A DNA stretch of 63,362 nt from NCBI RefSeq assembly GCF_001766415.1, contig NZ_MKXO01000007.1, positions 1 to 63,362 on the forward strand, read 5' to 3'. How positions within the stretch are numbered: the first letter of the stretch is position 1; each line of letters begins with the position of its first letter. Both the position numbers and the translations under genes were made by a program. Of this stretch, positions 27,873 through 35,465 are shown in pieces. Below the pieces are notes generated by a model. The model saw only the letters and a list, made by a program, of their open reading frames with translations, made no database searches and was not told the origin of the DNA. Source of the DNA: Exiguobacterium aurantiacum. GTDB lineage: Bacteria; Bacillota; Bacilli; Exiguobacteriales; Exiguobacteriaceae.

Positions 27873-27908
27873 CAAAAAAACCGGCTGAACGAGATCGTTC
27901 AACCGGTT
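27873..27908 (-). terminator. Terminator of the anchored rhodanese gene
   Basis: Minus strand ACCGGTTGAAC / GTTCAGCCGGT, followed by T7. Confidence 0.9.
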
Positions 27909-27913
27909 GTTGC

Positions 27914-28279
27914 TCAGCCACGCCAGAAGCTCATGCCGCCTTTGACCGAGTAGACGTCTGTATAGCCGGCACTCTTCAGCATCGCCGCTGCCCGCTGGCT
28001 CCGCATCCCACTTTGGCAGATGACGTAAACGGGACGTTCTTTGTCTTTCGGGTATTGTGCTGCCGCGTTACCGAACCCTGAGAGCGGTACGTTTTTCGCT
28101 TGTTTAATGTGTCCGCCTTTATATTCGTGCGGCTCCCGCACATCGAGCAGTTGAATGTTGCGCTCTTCCGCAATCTTTCGCTTCAACTCGTCCGTCGATA
28201 CTGTTTTCGTGCTGTTTCGCTTCGTCCACCAAAAATAAATCAATCCGATCACCACTGCGACAAACAAAAAATCAAGCAT
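27914..28279 (-). CDS. Membrane-anchored rhodanese
   Basis: 121-residue protein with one N-terminal membrane helix (LDFLFVAVVIGLIYFWW) followed by a basic turn (TKRN) and a rhodanese domain. The active-site loop is CQSGMR (about 92), with the catalytic cysteine intact. The ATG at 28279 follows GGAGG by 8 nt. A short palindrome resembling a CsoR/CstR operator lies about 40 bp upstream, suggesting induction by reactive sulfur. This is the second rhodanese of the window. Confidence 0.85.
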   Translation of the reverse strand: MLDFLFVAVVIGLIYFWWTKRNSTKTVSTDELKRKIAEERNIQLLDVREPHEYKGGHIKQAKNVPLSGFGNAAAQYPKDKERPVYVICQSGMRSQRAAAMLKSAGYTDVYSVKGGMSFWRG

Positions 28280-28318
28280 GGGCACGCCTCCGTTGTTCAA
28301 AAGTTTTAGTACCTCCAT

Positions 28319-28336
28319 TATACCCCCTATGGTATA
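28319..28336. promoter_or_regulatory. Candidate CsoR/CstR-family operator
   Basis: TATACC-CCCTAT-GGTATA is a perfect 6-bp palindrome with a C-rich core, similar to TACCCC-TA-GGGGTA boxes bound by CsoR-family (copper or persulfide) repressors. It is upstream of a rhodanese gene. Confidence 0.4.
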
Positions 28337-28356
28337 CAAGTCAATGAAGACGCATT

Positions 28357-28383
28357 AAAAAAACTACGCCGGAGATGGCGTAG
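28357..28383 (-). terminator. Terminator of the DUF5327 gene
   Basis: Minus strand CTACGCC / GGCGTAG hairpin, followed by T7. Confidence 0.85.
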
Positions 28384-28384
28384 T

Positions 28385-28657
28385 TTAAAAATCGAGCAGC
28401 GAATCGGTTTTAGGTTCGTCCTCATCCTCTAGAGGGATGCCGAGGAATGCGGCCATTTGCCGGTCTAACGGTTGCTTCGGCTCCGCCGAGACGACAGGTG
28501 CCTGCGCGACCGGTGCGGCGGGTGTCGCCTCCGCCAACATGAGCTCACAGTAACCCATCAACTTGGCCAGATGGCGCTTTTGCGTCTCTCCGCTCGACTG
28601 TTCGATTTGACTCATCACGTGTTTCATTTGCGCGATGACTTGTTGCTCAGTGATCAT
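28385..28657 (-). CDS. DUF5327 family protein (YwdI-like)
   Basis: 90-residue soluble protein. The N-terminal half (MITEQQVIAQMKHVMS..., RHLAKLMGYCELML) is a predicted helical hairpin like Bacillus YwdI; the middle is Ala/Pro/Val-rich and the C-terminus is acidic. No function is known. Its nearest SD (AAAGGA) is 12 nt from the ATG. It lies 70 nt downstream of the DUF2252 gene and may be read from it. Confidence 0.7.
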   Translation of the reverse strand: MITEQQVIAQMKHVMSQIEQSSGETQKRHLAKLMGYCELMLAEATPAAPVAQAPVVSAEPKQPLDRQMAAFLGIPLEDEDEPKTDSLLDF

Positions 28658-28727
28658 AGGTCGAACACATCCTTTTCCCTCTCATTTTGAAACAAACCCG
28701 TCCCTCGCCGCAAGTGTCTTGCTCGGC

Positions 28728-30020
28728 TCAGTCGGATTCAGACCGTGTCTCGACCCATGATGTGAACGCCTCGAAATCGAAACGGACTTGATTGGCGTAA
28801 AAATGGGCCCAGCGTGAGATTTGACGAACGAACAACGGCAGCGCGTCTCCGATGGCTTCCGCAATCCGCTCGCTCGCCTCGTACTCGAGAACGTTCGCGT
28901 CCGCATCGGCCCGGGCATGGATTTTCGCCGTGATCTCGGCTTGGACTTTTAACGTTTCGATCAGCGACGATTCGTTCTTGATGTGCTTCGCTTTCACTTT
29001 CCGTTTGTAGGGCGAACGTTGCCGCACATAATACTCGTTGCCGTCGATCGTGAAGTAACCGAGATACGGGTCTTGGCTATGCACCATGGCACGTTGGGCA
29101 GCGATGACCCGCGCACCTTCATGGGACAGACCGTCCTCGAACAACGGATGGGTCGGCAAAAACAAGGACGGGACGGCCGATTGCGCTTGCTTCATCTCTA
29201 AGATGACGTCCTCGTCATGTTCCTCATCGGCCCCTTCGATCAAGATATAGTACCGTTCGAGCCCGATTGAGGCCGTCCCGCTCTCGCGTTTAATGGCGAT
29301 GTCTTTGATGTCGTAATGATCGGCGTGATGGCGATGCTCTTCCGACAACGAGTTCAAATACTCAGGCCAAGCCTGTTTGATTTTCGTCGCCGTCTTCTCG
29401 CTGACCGGTATTAAGTCATCGCTCGTCGCGAAGTAACGTTCTTCGTCCCGGACTTCGGTCCGTTCCGACATGAACGCGTCTTGCTTCTTCTCTGCCTTCT
29501 TGATCACTTTTTTGATGGCTTTAGACGTATTCGCTTTCGTGAACTGCACGTCTTCGTCTTTCCCTTTCGCGTACCGTCTGATGGCGAGCGCATACGTCTC
29601 GGCGTATACTTCAATCGCTTCGTTGGAATCGAAGCCCGATTCAGCGGCGAACAAGTCGACAGAAATGGCCATTCTGAGCACATCGAACAAATACGAACCG
29701 AGGTATGCCTCATCAAAGTCGTTCACATCATAAAGGATCGTCCCAGCCCCGTCCCCGAACACCCCAAAGTTTTCAAAGTGAAGATCCCCTTGAATGAACG
29801 TCGGATAGGCCTCGCTCGTGTCGAAAGCAAGCGGTACTTTCGCAAAATCGTAATAGAACAAATGCGAGCTTCCGCGAAAGAACGAGAACGGACTCGTACT
29901 CATCTTGTCGTACTTTTCACGCCGTGCCGTTTCGGTCAGGTTCCGGATCGAATGATCGTAATAATCTAGAACCGTCGCGATCGTATCACGGCGAATTTGT
30001 TGTTTGACGGATGTGAACAT
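28728..30020 (-). CDS. DUF2252 family protein
   Basis: 430-residue cytosolic protein of the DUF2252 family, which has a distant kinase/phosphotransferase-like fold. Recognisable segments: SPFSFFRGSSHLFYYD (about 45-60), FIQGDLHFENFGVFGD (about 80-95) and VNDFDEAYLG (about 105). Function is unknown. I chose the ATG at 30020 (MFTSVKQQ), 7 nt after AGGGGAG, not the longer frame that overlaps msrAB. It follows msrAB by 13 nt, so it is probably cotranscribed. Confidence 0.85.
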   Translation of the reverse strand: MFTSVKQQIRRDTIATVLDYYDHSIRNLTETARREKYDKMSTSPFSFFRGSSHLFYYDFAKVPLAFDTSEAYPTFIQGDLHFENFGVFGDGAGTILYDVNDFDEAYLGSYLFDVLRMAISVDLFAAESGFDSNEAIEVYAETYALAIRRYAKGKDEDVQFTKANTSKAIKKVIKKAEKKQDAFMSERTEVRDEERYFATSDDLIPVSEKTATKIKQAWPEYLNSLSEEHRHHADHYDIKDIAIKRESGTASIGLERYYILIEGADEEHDEDVILEMKQAQSAVPSLFLPTHPLFEDGLSHEGARVIAAQRAMVHSQDPYLGYFTIDGNEYYVRQRSPYKRKVKAKHIKNESSLIETLKVQAEITAKIHARADADANVLEYEASERIAEAIGDALPLFVRQISRWAHFYANQVRFDFEAFTSWVETRSESD

Positions 30021-30033
30021 GGCTGTCTCCCCT

Positions 30034-30984
30034 TCATGCGTCGAATAGATGTTTGTATTCCCCGTATCCCGCAGACTCGAGCTCTTCTTTCGGGATGAAT
30101 CGGAGCGAAGCCGAATTGATACAGTAGCGTAAGCCGCCGAGTTCTTTCGGACCATCGTCAAATAGATGACCGAGGTGACTGTCGGCATGCTTCGAGCGCA
30201 CTTCCGTCCGGACCATGTGGTGCGTCGTGTCCATGTTCACATCGAGCCGCTTCTCTTCGATCGGTCGCGCGAAGCTTGGCCAGCCACAGTTCGACTGGAA
30301 CTTGTCGCGAGAAGTGAACAGCGGCGTGCCATCGATCACATCGACATACAATCCTTCCCGTTCTTCATCCCAATACTCGTTTTGGAACGGCGGTTCGGTC
30401 CCGTTCTCTTGCGTGACTTTGAACTGCATCGGCGTCAGACGGTCTTTCAGTTCTTGTTTTTGTTTCTTATCGCTCCACGCCTCTTTCACAAACTTGGCGC
30501 GACCCGAGCCGACCCGGTACATCTCATAGCGGAACGGATTTTTCTTATAGTAGTCTTGATGGTAGTCCTCGGCTTCCCAAAACGTCTTGGCCGGACGGAT
30601 CTCGACTTCGATCGGACGGTCGAACCGTCCCGAATTCTCGACTTCTTGCTTCGAGCGCTCGGCCGTGTCCCGTTGCTCTTCCGAATGATAGAAGATGGCC
30701 GGTCGATACGATTCGCCGCGGTCGTTGAACTGTCCGCCCCCGTCTGTCGGATCGATTTGTCGCCAGTAGATCCGAAGCAGCTCCTCGTATGAGATGACCT
30801 CCGGGTCGAACGTCACTTCGATCGCTTCTAGATGACCGGTCGTCTCCGAACAGACTTGTTGGTATGTCGGATTGTCGACGTGTCCACCGGTATAACCCGA
30901 GATGACGCCTTCAACCCCTTCGTATTTATGAAACGGTTTGACCATGCACCAAAAACAGCCTCCCGCAAATGTAGCTTTTGCCAT
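30034..30984 (-). CDS. msrAB: Peptide methionine sulfoxide reductase MsrAB fusion
   Basis: Bifunctional repair enzyme. The N-terminal MsrA domain (1-160) has the catalytic GGCFWCM motif for S-sulfoxides; the C-terminal MsrB domain (175-316) has [11 protein letters not shown] with the catalytic cysteine for R-sulfoxides. The MsrB zinc CxxC pairs are absent ([18 protein letters not shown]), as in the zinc-free subclass. AAGGAGGG is 7 nt before the ATG. Restores oxidised methionine, complementing the salvage genes at the start of the window only loosely. Confidence 0.94.
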   Translation of the reverse strand: MAKATFAGGCFWCMVKPFHKYEGVEGVISGYTGGHVDNPTYQQVCSETTGHLEAIEVTFDPEVISYEELLRIYWRQIDPTDGGGQFNDRGESYRPAIFYHSEEQRDTAERSKQEVENSGRFDRPIEVEIRPAKTFWEAEDYHQDYYKKNPFRYEMYRVGSGRAKFVKEAWSDKKQKQELKDRLTPMQFKVTQENGTEPPFQNEYWDEEREGLYVDVIDGTPLFTSRDKFQSNCGWPSFARPIEEKRLDVNMDTTHHMVRTEVRSKHADSHLGHLFDDGPKELGGLRYCINSASLRFIPKEELESAGYGEYKHLFDA

Positions 30985-31036
30985 AATGAATCCCTCCTTA
31001 CTATGTAGTGTACCCAAAAAAGCACGCCGACAACAA

Positions 31037-31063
31037 AAAACGAGAACCCCAAACGTGTTCTCG
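31037..31063 (-). terminator. Terminator of the 59-residue membrane gene
   Basis: Minus strand CGAGAAC / GTTCTCG hairpin, followed by T6. Confidence 0.85.
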
Positions 31064-31066
31064 TCT

Positions 31067-31246
31067 TCAGTCTTCGACCCGGTTCATATGGCGCATCACT
31101 AAAAATAAAATCACACCGACAATCGCTGCCCCGAGTATGGTCAACACCAGATTGTTTCGTGCCGATAATGTGTAAAAGATGGCTAAACCGATTAAGATGA
31201 GCGCGATCGGAATGAACGCTCGTTTAAAATGATCCCAATAACGCAC
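31067..31246 (-). CDS. 59-residue membrane protein
   Basis: Not recognised. The minus strand encodes a GTG-started protein beginning [11 protein letters not shown] with two hydrophobic helices (about 11-25 and 33-50), a basic loop between them and a charged tail (RHMNRVED). AAAAGGGGG lies 6 nt before the GTG, and a good terminator follows the stop, both supporting a real gene. It resembles other two-helix small membrane proteins in this genome. Stand-alone, between msrAB and a divergent ORF. Confidence 0.7.
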   Translation of the reverse strand: MRYWDHFKRAFIPIALILIGLAIFYTLSARNNLVLTILGAAIVGVILFLVMRHMNRVED

Positions 31247-31334
31247 GGACAGTCCCCCTTTTCATCTATCATACCAAACTTTTTTGCTATTATAGAGAGG
31301 AAGATACAATCACGGCCAGAAGGAGGATCCATCC

Positions 31335-31670
31335 ATGGATTTTGACCAGTTGTGGGCGAACCGCCCGACTTTGTTGTGGGAAGACCGGCTGAACGAAGGC
31401 GACGACGTCTATACGCTGTCGGCGATTTTCGCTGTCGACGCCGCGCTCCGGCGTTATACGAGCGCTTTGACCCATTCCGACGGCACAGAATCCTCGATCC
31501 TATCGGCAGTCCGCGATGTCGTCCTGCGTTTGAACGGCCTCGACGAAGAGCACGACCATTTTATCGAGACGCTCGAGCGTGAAGAGCTGTACGACTTCAT
31601 CCGAGCCGGTGCAGCCATCGCCGGGTATGAAACCGATGAAGACGTCACGGAGGAATGGCGTGAATGGTAA
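31335..31670 (+). CDS. Hypothetical 111-residue acidic protein
   Basis: Not recognised. A soluble, acidic, mainly helical protein (MDFDQLWANRP..., EEHDHFIETLEREELYDFI). AGAAGGAGG 6 nt before the ATG is a very good ribosome binding site, so expression is likely. It lies 77 nt before a diguanylate cyclase gene in the same direction and may be cotranscribed with it; no terminator separates them. Confidence 0.6.
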   Translation: MDFDQLWANRPTLLWEDRLNEGDDVYTLSAIFAVDAALRRYTSALTHSDGTESSILSAVRDVVLRLNGLDEEHDHFIETLEREELYDFIRAGAAIAGYETDEDVTEEWREW

Positions 31671-31747
31671 CAGTTTGACGATTCATCGCGATCCACAGTT
31701 GTCATACTTGAATTAATGATTTCTATCTCGCACAAGGGGACACGTGT

Positions 31748-32815
31748 ATGCTCACCATCATCAACTCTTTTTTCATCAACCTTTGTATTCTGTTCACCCT
31801 GTTCACCATCTCGTTCTTGCCGTTTCGTAACCGGCCTCGAATTACGCCGCAGTCGTTTTTAAAGTTGCGTATCCTGCTCGGTATCCAGAGCGGTCTCATC
31901 GCCTTGATTTTGCTCGCGAACGCGCTTCATCTCGAAAAAATATTGATCGACCTTCGTTCCATCCCGATTATGCTCGCCGTCTTGTTCGGCGGTTGGGTGA
32001 GCGGTGTCGTCGCCGGTATGTTGTTTCTCATCGGTCGTTTTTTCATGATAACGGATGGCGAATACGTCGGATTTTACTTAGCTATCGCGACGATGGTCGC
32101 ACTCGTCCTGCCGACAAGTCTGTTGCGGCTCAAGCTCGACAACACCCGTAACACGCTCCTTGTCTTCACGACGATCAGCGTCGCCGCGTTCGGGCCGGCG
32201 CTCTACTATGCCCTCCCGCTCGAACTGTTCTATCCCATTTTATTCGTCTATATCGTTGTGATCTACGCCGGGGCATGTGCCGCTTATCGCTTGCTACAAG
32301 AGCTGAGACGTCACTTTGAGAACGTTCAGCATCAGCAGCAACTGGCCCGTACCGACGCTTTGACCGGCATCGCCAACCGCCGTCTGTTGAATGAGGCGAT
32401 GGCCAACTTGACCGTCGAGGCGGAAGCGTACGCCCTCATCCTCGTCGATATCGATCACTTCAAACGCGTCAACGACACGTACGGTCATGATGTCGGGGAC
32501 GACGTACTACGCGAGCTCGGCATGTTGCTCGTCACAGAAAGTGACGACCGACATCTCGTCGGTCGCTTCGGTGGTGAAGAATTTCTGATCATCATGCCGA
32601 ACGCCAAAAAGGACGAAGTGACCCGTCTCGCCGAATCTATACGAGAAAAAGTCTCGACGTTCCCATTCGAGACGAGTGCAGGCACGCTTCACATCACGGT
32701 CTCGCTCGGAGCCTGCCATTCGAACGATATCGAAGTCGATAGCGTTTTGAAGCATGCCGACGAAGCGTTATACCACGCAAAAGAATCTGGACGAAACCGT
32801 TTCATTTTGGCTTGA
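31748..32815 (+). CDS. Membrane diguanylate cyclase (5TM-5TMR + GGDEF)
   Basis: 355-residue membrane sensor that should make cyclic di-GMP. Six to seven hydrophobic segments (about 3-185), the first part resembling the 5TM-5TMR_LYT sensor domain, lead into a GGDEF domain (about 200-355). The active-site loop is GGEEF, and the domain entry ARTDALTGIANRR is intact, so the enzyme should be active. I see no RxxD inhibitory site directly before GGEEF (HLVGRFGGEEF). AAGGGG is 8 nt before the ATG. The signal is unknown. Confidence 0.88.
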   Translation: MLTIINSFFINLCILFTLFTISFLPFRNRPRITPQSFLKLRILLGIQSGLIALILLANALHLEKILIDLRSIPIMLAVLFGGWVSGVVAGMLFLIGRFFMITDGEYVGFYLAIATMVALVLPTSLLRLKLDNTRNTLLVFTTISVAAFGPALYYALPLELFYPILFVYIVVIYAGACAAYRLLQELRRHFENVQHQQQLARTDALTGIANRRLLNEAMANLTVEAEAYALILVDIDHFKRVNDTYGHDVGDDVLRELGMLLVTESDDRHLVGRFGGEEFLIIMPNAKKDEVTRLAESIREKVSTFPFETSAGTLHITVSLGACHSNDIEVDSVLKHADEALYHAKESGRNRFILA

Positions 32816-32963
32816 TGAAGCCGATAACGTTCTCAAAACTTTACTAACTTTGACAGTTTTCCCGCTTTACTTTCAACTAGCGAATCGGTACACTAGGCTA
32901 GACTTTGGTTAGAATAAACATAATTAATCATAGATTTGACTAGAAAAAGGGGAAACACATTTC

Positions 32964-33488
32964 ATGACAATATTGTTATCGCTATTCGGATTGATGTTCG
33001 TGGGATCGTTCGTCCTCGACTATCAACGTGGCAAGACGTTCCGACAGTCGCTCTTTGGGGGAGTCGACACAATCAAACAGAACCTACTCATCTTTTTACG
33101 CACGTCCCTTTCGATGATGATTTTCATCGGGCCGCTCCTGCTTATGTCCATGTTTGCCTTCTCAAAACTTGTGACGTTCGAGACGGTAGCCGCCTTTATG
33201 ATCGCCGTGCTTAGCATCGGCTTCGCCGAGCGCATCATCGGGATGATCGTCGCCCCGCTCGTCCGGACGTTTTGGCATCAACGCGGCAAGCTGATGCCGC
33301 TCTATCTCGATGCTGGACTCTACGTCTTCTTGCTGTCGATTCTCATCTTGGAGTTTCTCATGAACATCCCGGGTGTCGAATTGAACGCACCGGCAGTCGC
33401 TGTATTTTACGCGTTCGCCTTGTTCTACATCCGTTATTTGTTCAGCTTGATCCGCTTTACACTCAGTAAAGGCGTCCCGTCAAACTGA
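32964..33488 (+). CDS. Hypothetical membrane protein (174 residues)
   Basis: Not recognised. Contains four to five hydrophobic helices (about 1-17, 48-72, 76-92, 115-133, 140-162) and a basic segment after the first helix (DYQRGKTFRQS). AAAGGGG lies 11 nt before the ATG. It is downstream of the diguanylate cyclase, separated by 148 bp that include a possible promoter, and is closed by its own terminator. Confidence 0.65.
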   Translation: MTILLSLFGLMFVGSFVLDYQRGKTFRQSLFGGVDTIKQNLLIFLRTSLSMMIFIGPLLLMSMFAFSKLVTFETVAAFMIAVLSIGFAERIIGMIVAPLVRTFWHQRGKLMPLYLDAGLYVFLLSILILEFLMNIPGVELNAPAVAVFYAFALFYIRYLFSLIRFTLSKGVPSN

Positions 33489-33507
33489 CTCGACTCGTAT
33501 GACCTCG

Positions 33508-33540
33508 ACCGCAGACATCCCGTCTGCGGTTTATTTTTAT
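33508..33540 (+). terminator. Terminator of the 174-residue membrane gene
   Basis: ACCGCAGAC (33508-33516) pairs with GTCTGCGGT (33522-33530), followed by TTATTTTTAT. Confidence 0.85.
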
Positions 33541-33548
33541 TTTTCCAA

Positions 33549-33578
33549 TTGACAATGAGAATCGTTATCACTTATACT
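33549..33578 (+). promoter_or_regulatory. Promoter overlapped by a Fur box
   Basis: TTGACA (33549-33554), 18-nt spacer and TATACT (33573-33578). The spacer holds TGAGAATCGTTATCA (33556-33570), which matches the 15-bp Fur box TGATAATNATTATCA at all but two positions. Iron-loaded Fur would block polymerase here. Confidence 0.8.
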
Positions 33579-33584
33579 CGAGTT

Positions 33585-33746
33585 GTAGCTGCCACAGCTG
33601 GACGTAACCGTTCCCCAAACTTGTTACGGCCCGTGGATTCCCCTCCACGACACTCTTTTTGAAAGCATTGCGACAACCCCCATTTGTTGCACCCAGATTT
33701 GCCATATAAAAACGAGCGGCTCTCCGACGGAGCCGCTCGTTTTTTT
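33585..33746 (+). ncRNA. Candidate Fur-regulated small RNA with three CCCC loops
   Basis: About 160 nt from the predicted start to a strong terminator, with no ORF of its own. Three hairpins follow each other: CGTAAC/GTTACG (33603-33628) with TTCCCCAAA in the loop; CGTGGA/TCCACG (33632-33649) with a TTCCCC loop; GCGACA/TGTTGC (33670-33690) with an ACCCCCATT loop. C-rich single-stranded loops are how RyhB-like FsrA of Bacillus and several staphylococcal small RNAs pair with G-rich Shine-Dalgarno sites. With a Fur-controlled promoter, the expected role is iron sparing by blocking translation of iron-using proteins. Targets are not known. Confidence 0.75.
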
Positions 33747-33747
33747 C
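33709..33747. terminator. Bidirectional terminator of the small RNA and cydC
   Basis: AACGAGCGGCTC - TCCGACG - GAGCCGCTCGTT with T7 after and A-rich sequence before. Confidence 0.92.
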
Positions 33748-33749
33748 GT

Positions 33750-35465
33750 TCAGGCGAACACATCTTGTTCAATTTGTTTCAACTCATAAAACATGCCGCG
33801 GGCGCGCATCAAGTCGTCGTATGACCCTGACTCGATGATGCGACCTGCTTCCATGACGATGATTTGGTCGAACCGTTCGAGCCCGGTCAGACGATGGCTG
33901 ACCATGACGAGTGTCGCCTCGTCCGCCTTCCGGAAGATTTCAGCGAACACATCGGATTCGGTCCGCGCGTCTAACGCCGACGTCGCTTCATCTAAAATCC
34001 AGAGCAACCCGTTCTTCAACAACGCCCGGGCGATGGCGAGCCGTTGCCGTTCCCCTCCGGACAAGTTCGCCCCTTTCTCGAGCATTGGCTCATCGAGCGC
34101 GAAACCGAGGCGGACGCTTCGCAGCGCCAGCTCCATCTCGTCATCGGAGAAGTCTCCGGCAAGGGCCAAGTTGTCTCGGACGGTACCGAAAAAGAAGTGG
34201 TTCTCTTGCATGACGACACTCGCTTGAGACCAGACCGATGTTTGTGTGACCTCATTCAAGCGCTGACCGTCGATTCGTACTTCGCCTGTCTCTGGCCTTA
34301 CAAACGCGAGCAACAGTTGCAGGAGCGTCGACTTACCAGACCCGCTCGGACCGACGATCACGGTCTTCGATCCGCGCGGTAACGTCACATCAACTGTGTC
34401 TAGGACGGCACGGAACGTATCCGGATAGCGGTAACTTACACGTTCAAACGAAATGTCAGGTGCCGTCTGAAGCGCTATGTCGTCACGGGCCGCTTCTGCC
34501 GCCACGAGGTGATCACTCGGTTCGACGACCTCAAGTAAGCGGTTTGCCGCTTGTTTACTATCGGCGTAGTGACCCGGGAAGACCGCCATCGGTGTCACGT
34601 TCTCAAACGCGGTCAATGACATCATGACGAGCATGGCCAAGAACAGGCCGTCCAGTTCGCCATCGACGACGAGGTAGGCACCGATCGCGAGCACGCCCCA
34701 CGACACGAGCAGTGACGCGGCGACGACGAGCGACGAGTTGAAGAACTGGTTCGTCACGTCTTGGCGCTGTGCGGCGGCGTAACGATCGCTTCGAGCGAGC
34801 AAGTCGTCACGGGTCTGGCCGAGCTGGTCGTGCAACAATAGATCGCGGTACCCGTACATCATCTCGGTCACCCCGCTCGACAAGTCGCCGCGCAAGGCCC
34901 GAATTTCCTGGTCATGCTTCGCTCGGATGCCGGCAAACAAGATCGGAATCAAAAAGCCGGTCACGAACACCCCGAACACGAGCCAAAGGCTGACCGTCAT
35001 CGAGAAGAACGTGACGAAGAAGATCGTGCTCAAGAAGACGAGCACTAAGATGATTGGCGGATAAAACACCCGCAAAAAGTAGTTTTGAAGGCTTTCGACG
35101 TCTCCGACGACACGGGCGAGCAAGTCCCCGCTCCGGTATTTGGCGAAGATGTTCGGCACGAGCGGTTCGAGCTGGCGATAAAACCGGACGCGCAGTTCGC
35201 TTAAAATCGTGAACGTCGCCCGGTGTGACGCCAAGCGTTCGCGGTAGCGGCTCCCCGCCCGAATGACGCCGAACAGCTTGATCAGGACGACCGGCACCAT
35301 GAGCGCATAGAGGGGCGGCACAAGGCCGGCCCGCGACACGAGATATCCACTCGCCGCGAACAAGGCGACAGCCGCGAGGCCTGCCGTATAACCGAAGAAG
35401 ATCGAGAGGATGATATCCTTTTTCTCTTTCATCATCCATTTTGTGATCGTCCAAAGTGAGTTCAT
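33750..35465 (-). CDS. cydC: Thiol reductant ABC exporter subunit CydC
   Basis: Half-transporter of the CydDC exporter, which moves cysteine/glutathione across the membrane and is needed for assembly of cytochrome bd. 571 residues: six-helix ABC membrane domain (about 15-310) followed by an ATPase domain with Walker A VGPSGSGKST (about 375), signature LSGGERQR and Walker B LWILDEATSALD. The ATG overlaps the cydD stop (ATGA). cydAB is not in the window. Confidence 0.88.
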   Translation of the reverse strand: MNSLWTITKWMMKEKKDIILSIFFGYTAGLAAVALFAASGYLVSRAGLVPPLYALMVPVVLIKLFGVIRAGSRYRERLASHRATFTILSELRVRFYRQLEPLVPNIFAKYRSGDLLARVVGDVESLQNYFLRVFYPPIILVLVFLSTIFFVTFFSMTVSLWLVFGVFVTGFLIPILFAGIRAKHDQEIRALRGDLSSGVTEMMYGYRDLLLHDQLGQTRDDLLARSDRYAAAQRQDVTNQFFNSSLVVAASLLVSWGVLAIGAYLVVDGELDGLFLAMLVMMSLTAFENVTPMAVFPGHYADSKQAANRLLEVVEPSDHLVAAEAARDDIALQTAPDISFERVSYRYPDTFRAVLDTVDVTLPRGSKTVIVGPSGSGKSTLLQLLLAFVRPETGEVRIDGQRLNEVTQTSVWSQASVVMQENHFFFGTVRDNLALAGDFSDDEMELALRSVRLGFALDEPMLEKGANLSGGERQRLAIARALLKNGLLWILDEATSALDARTESDVFAEIFRKADEATLVMVSHRLTGLERFDQIIVMEAGRIIESGSYDDLMRARGMFYELKQIEQDVFA

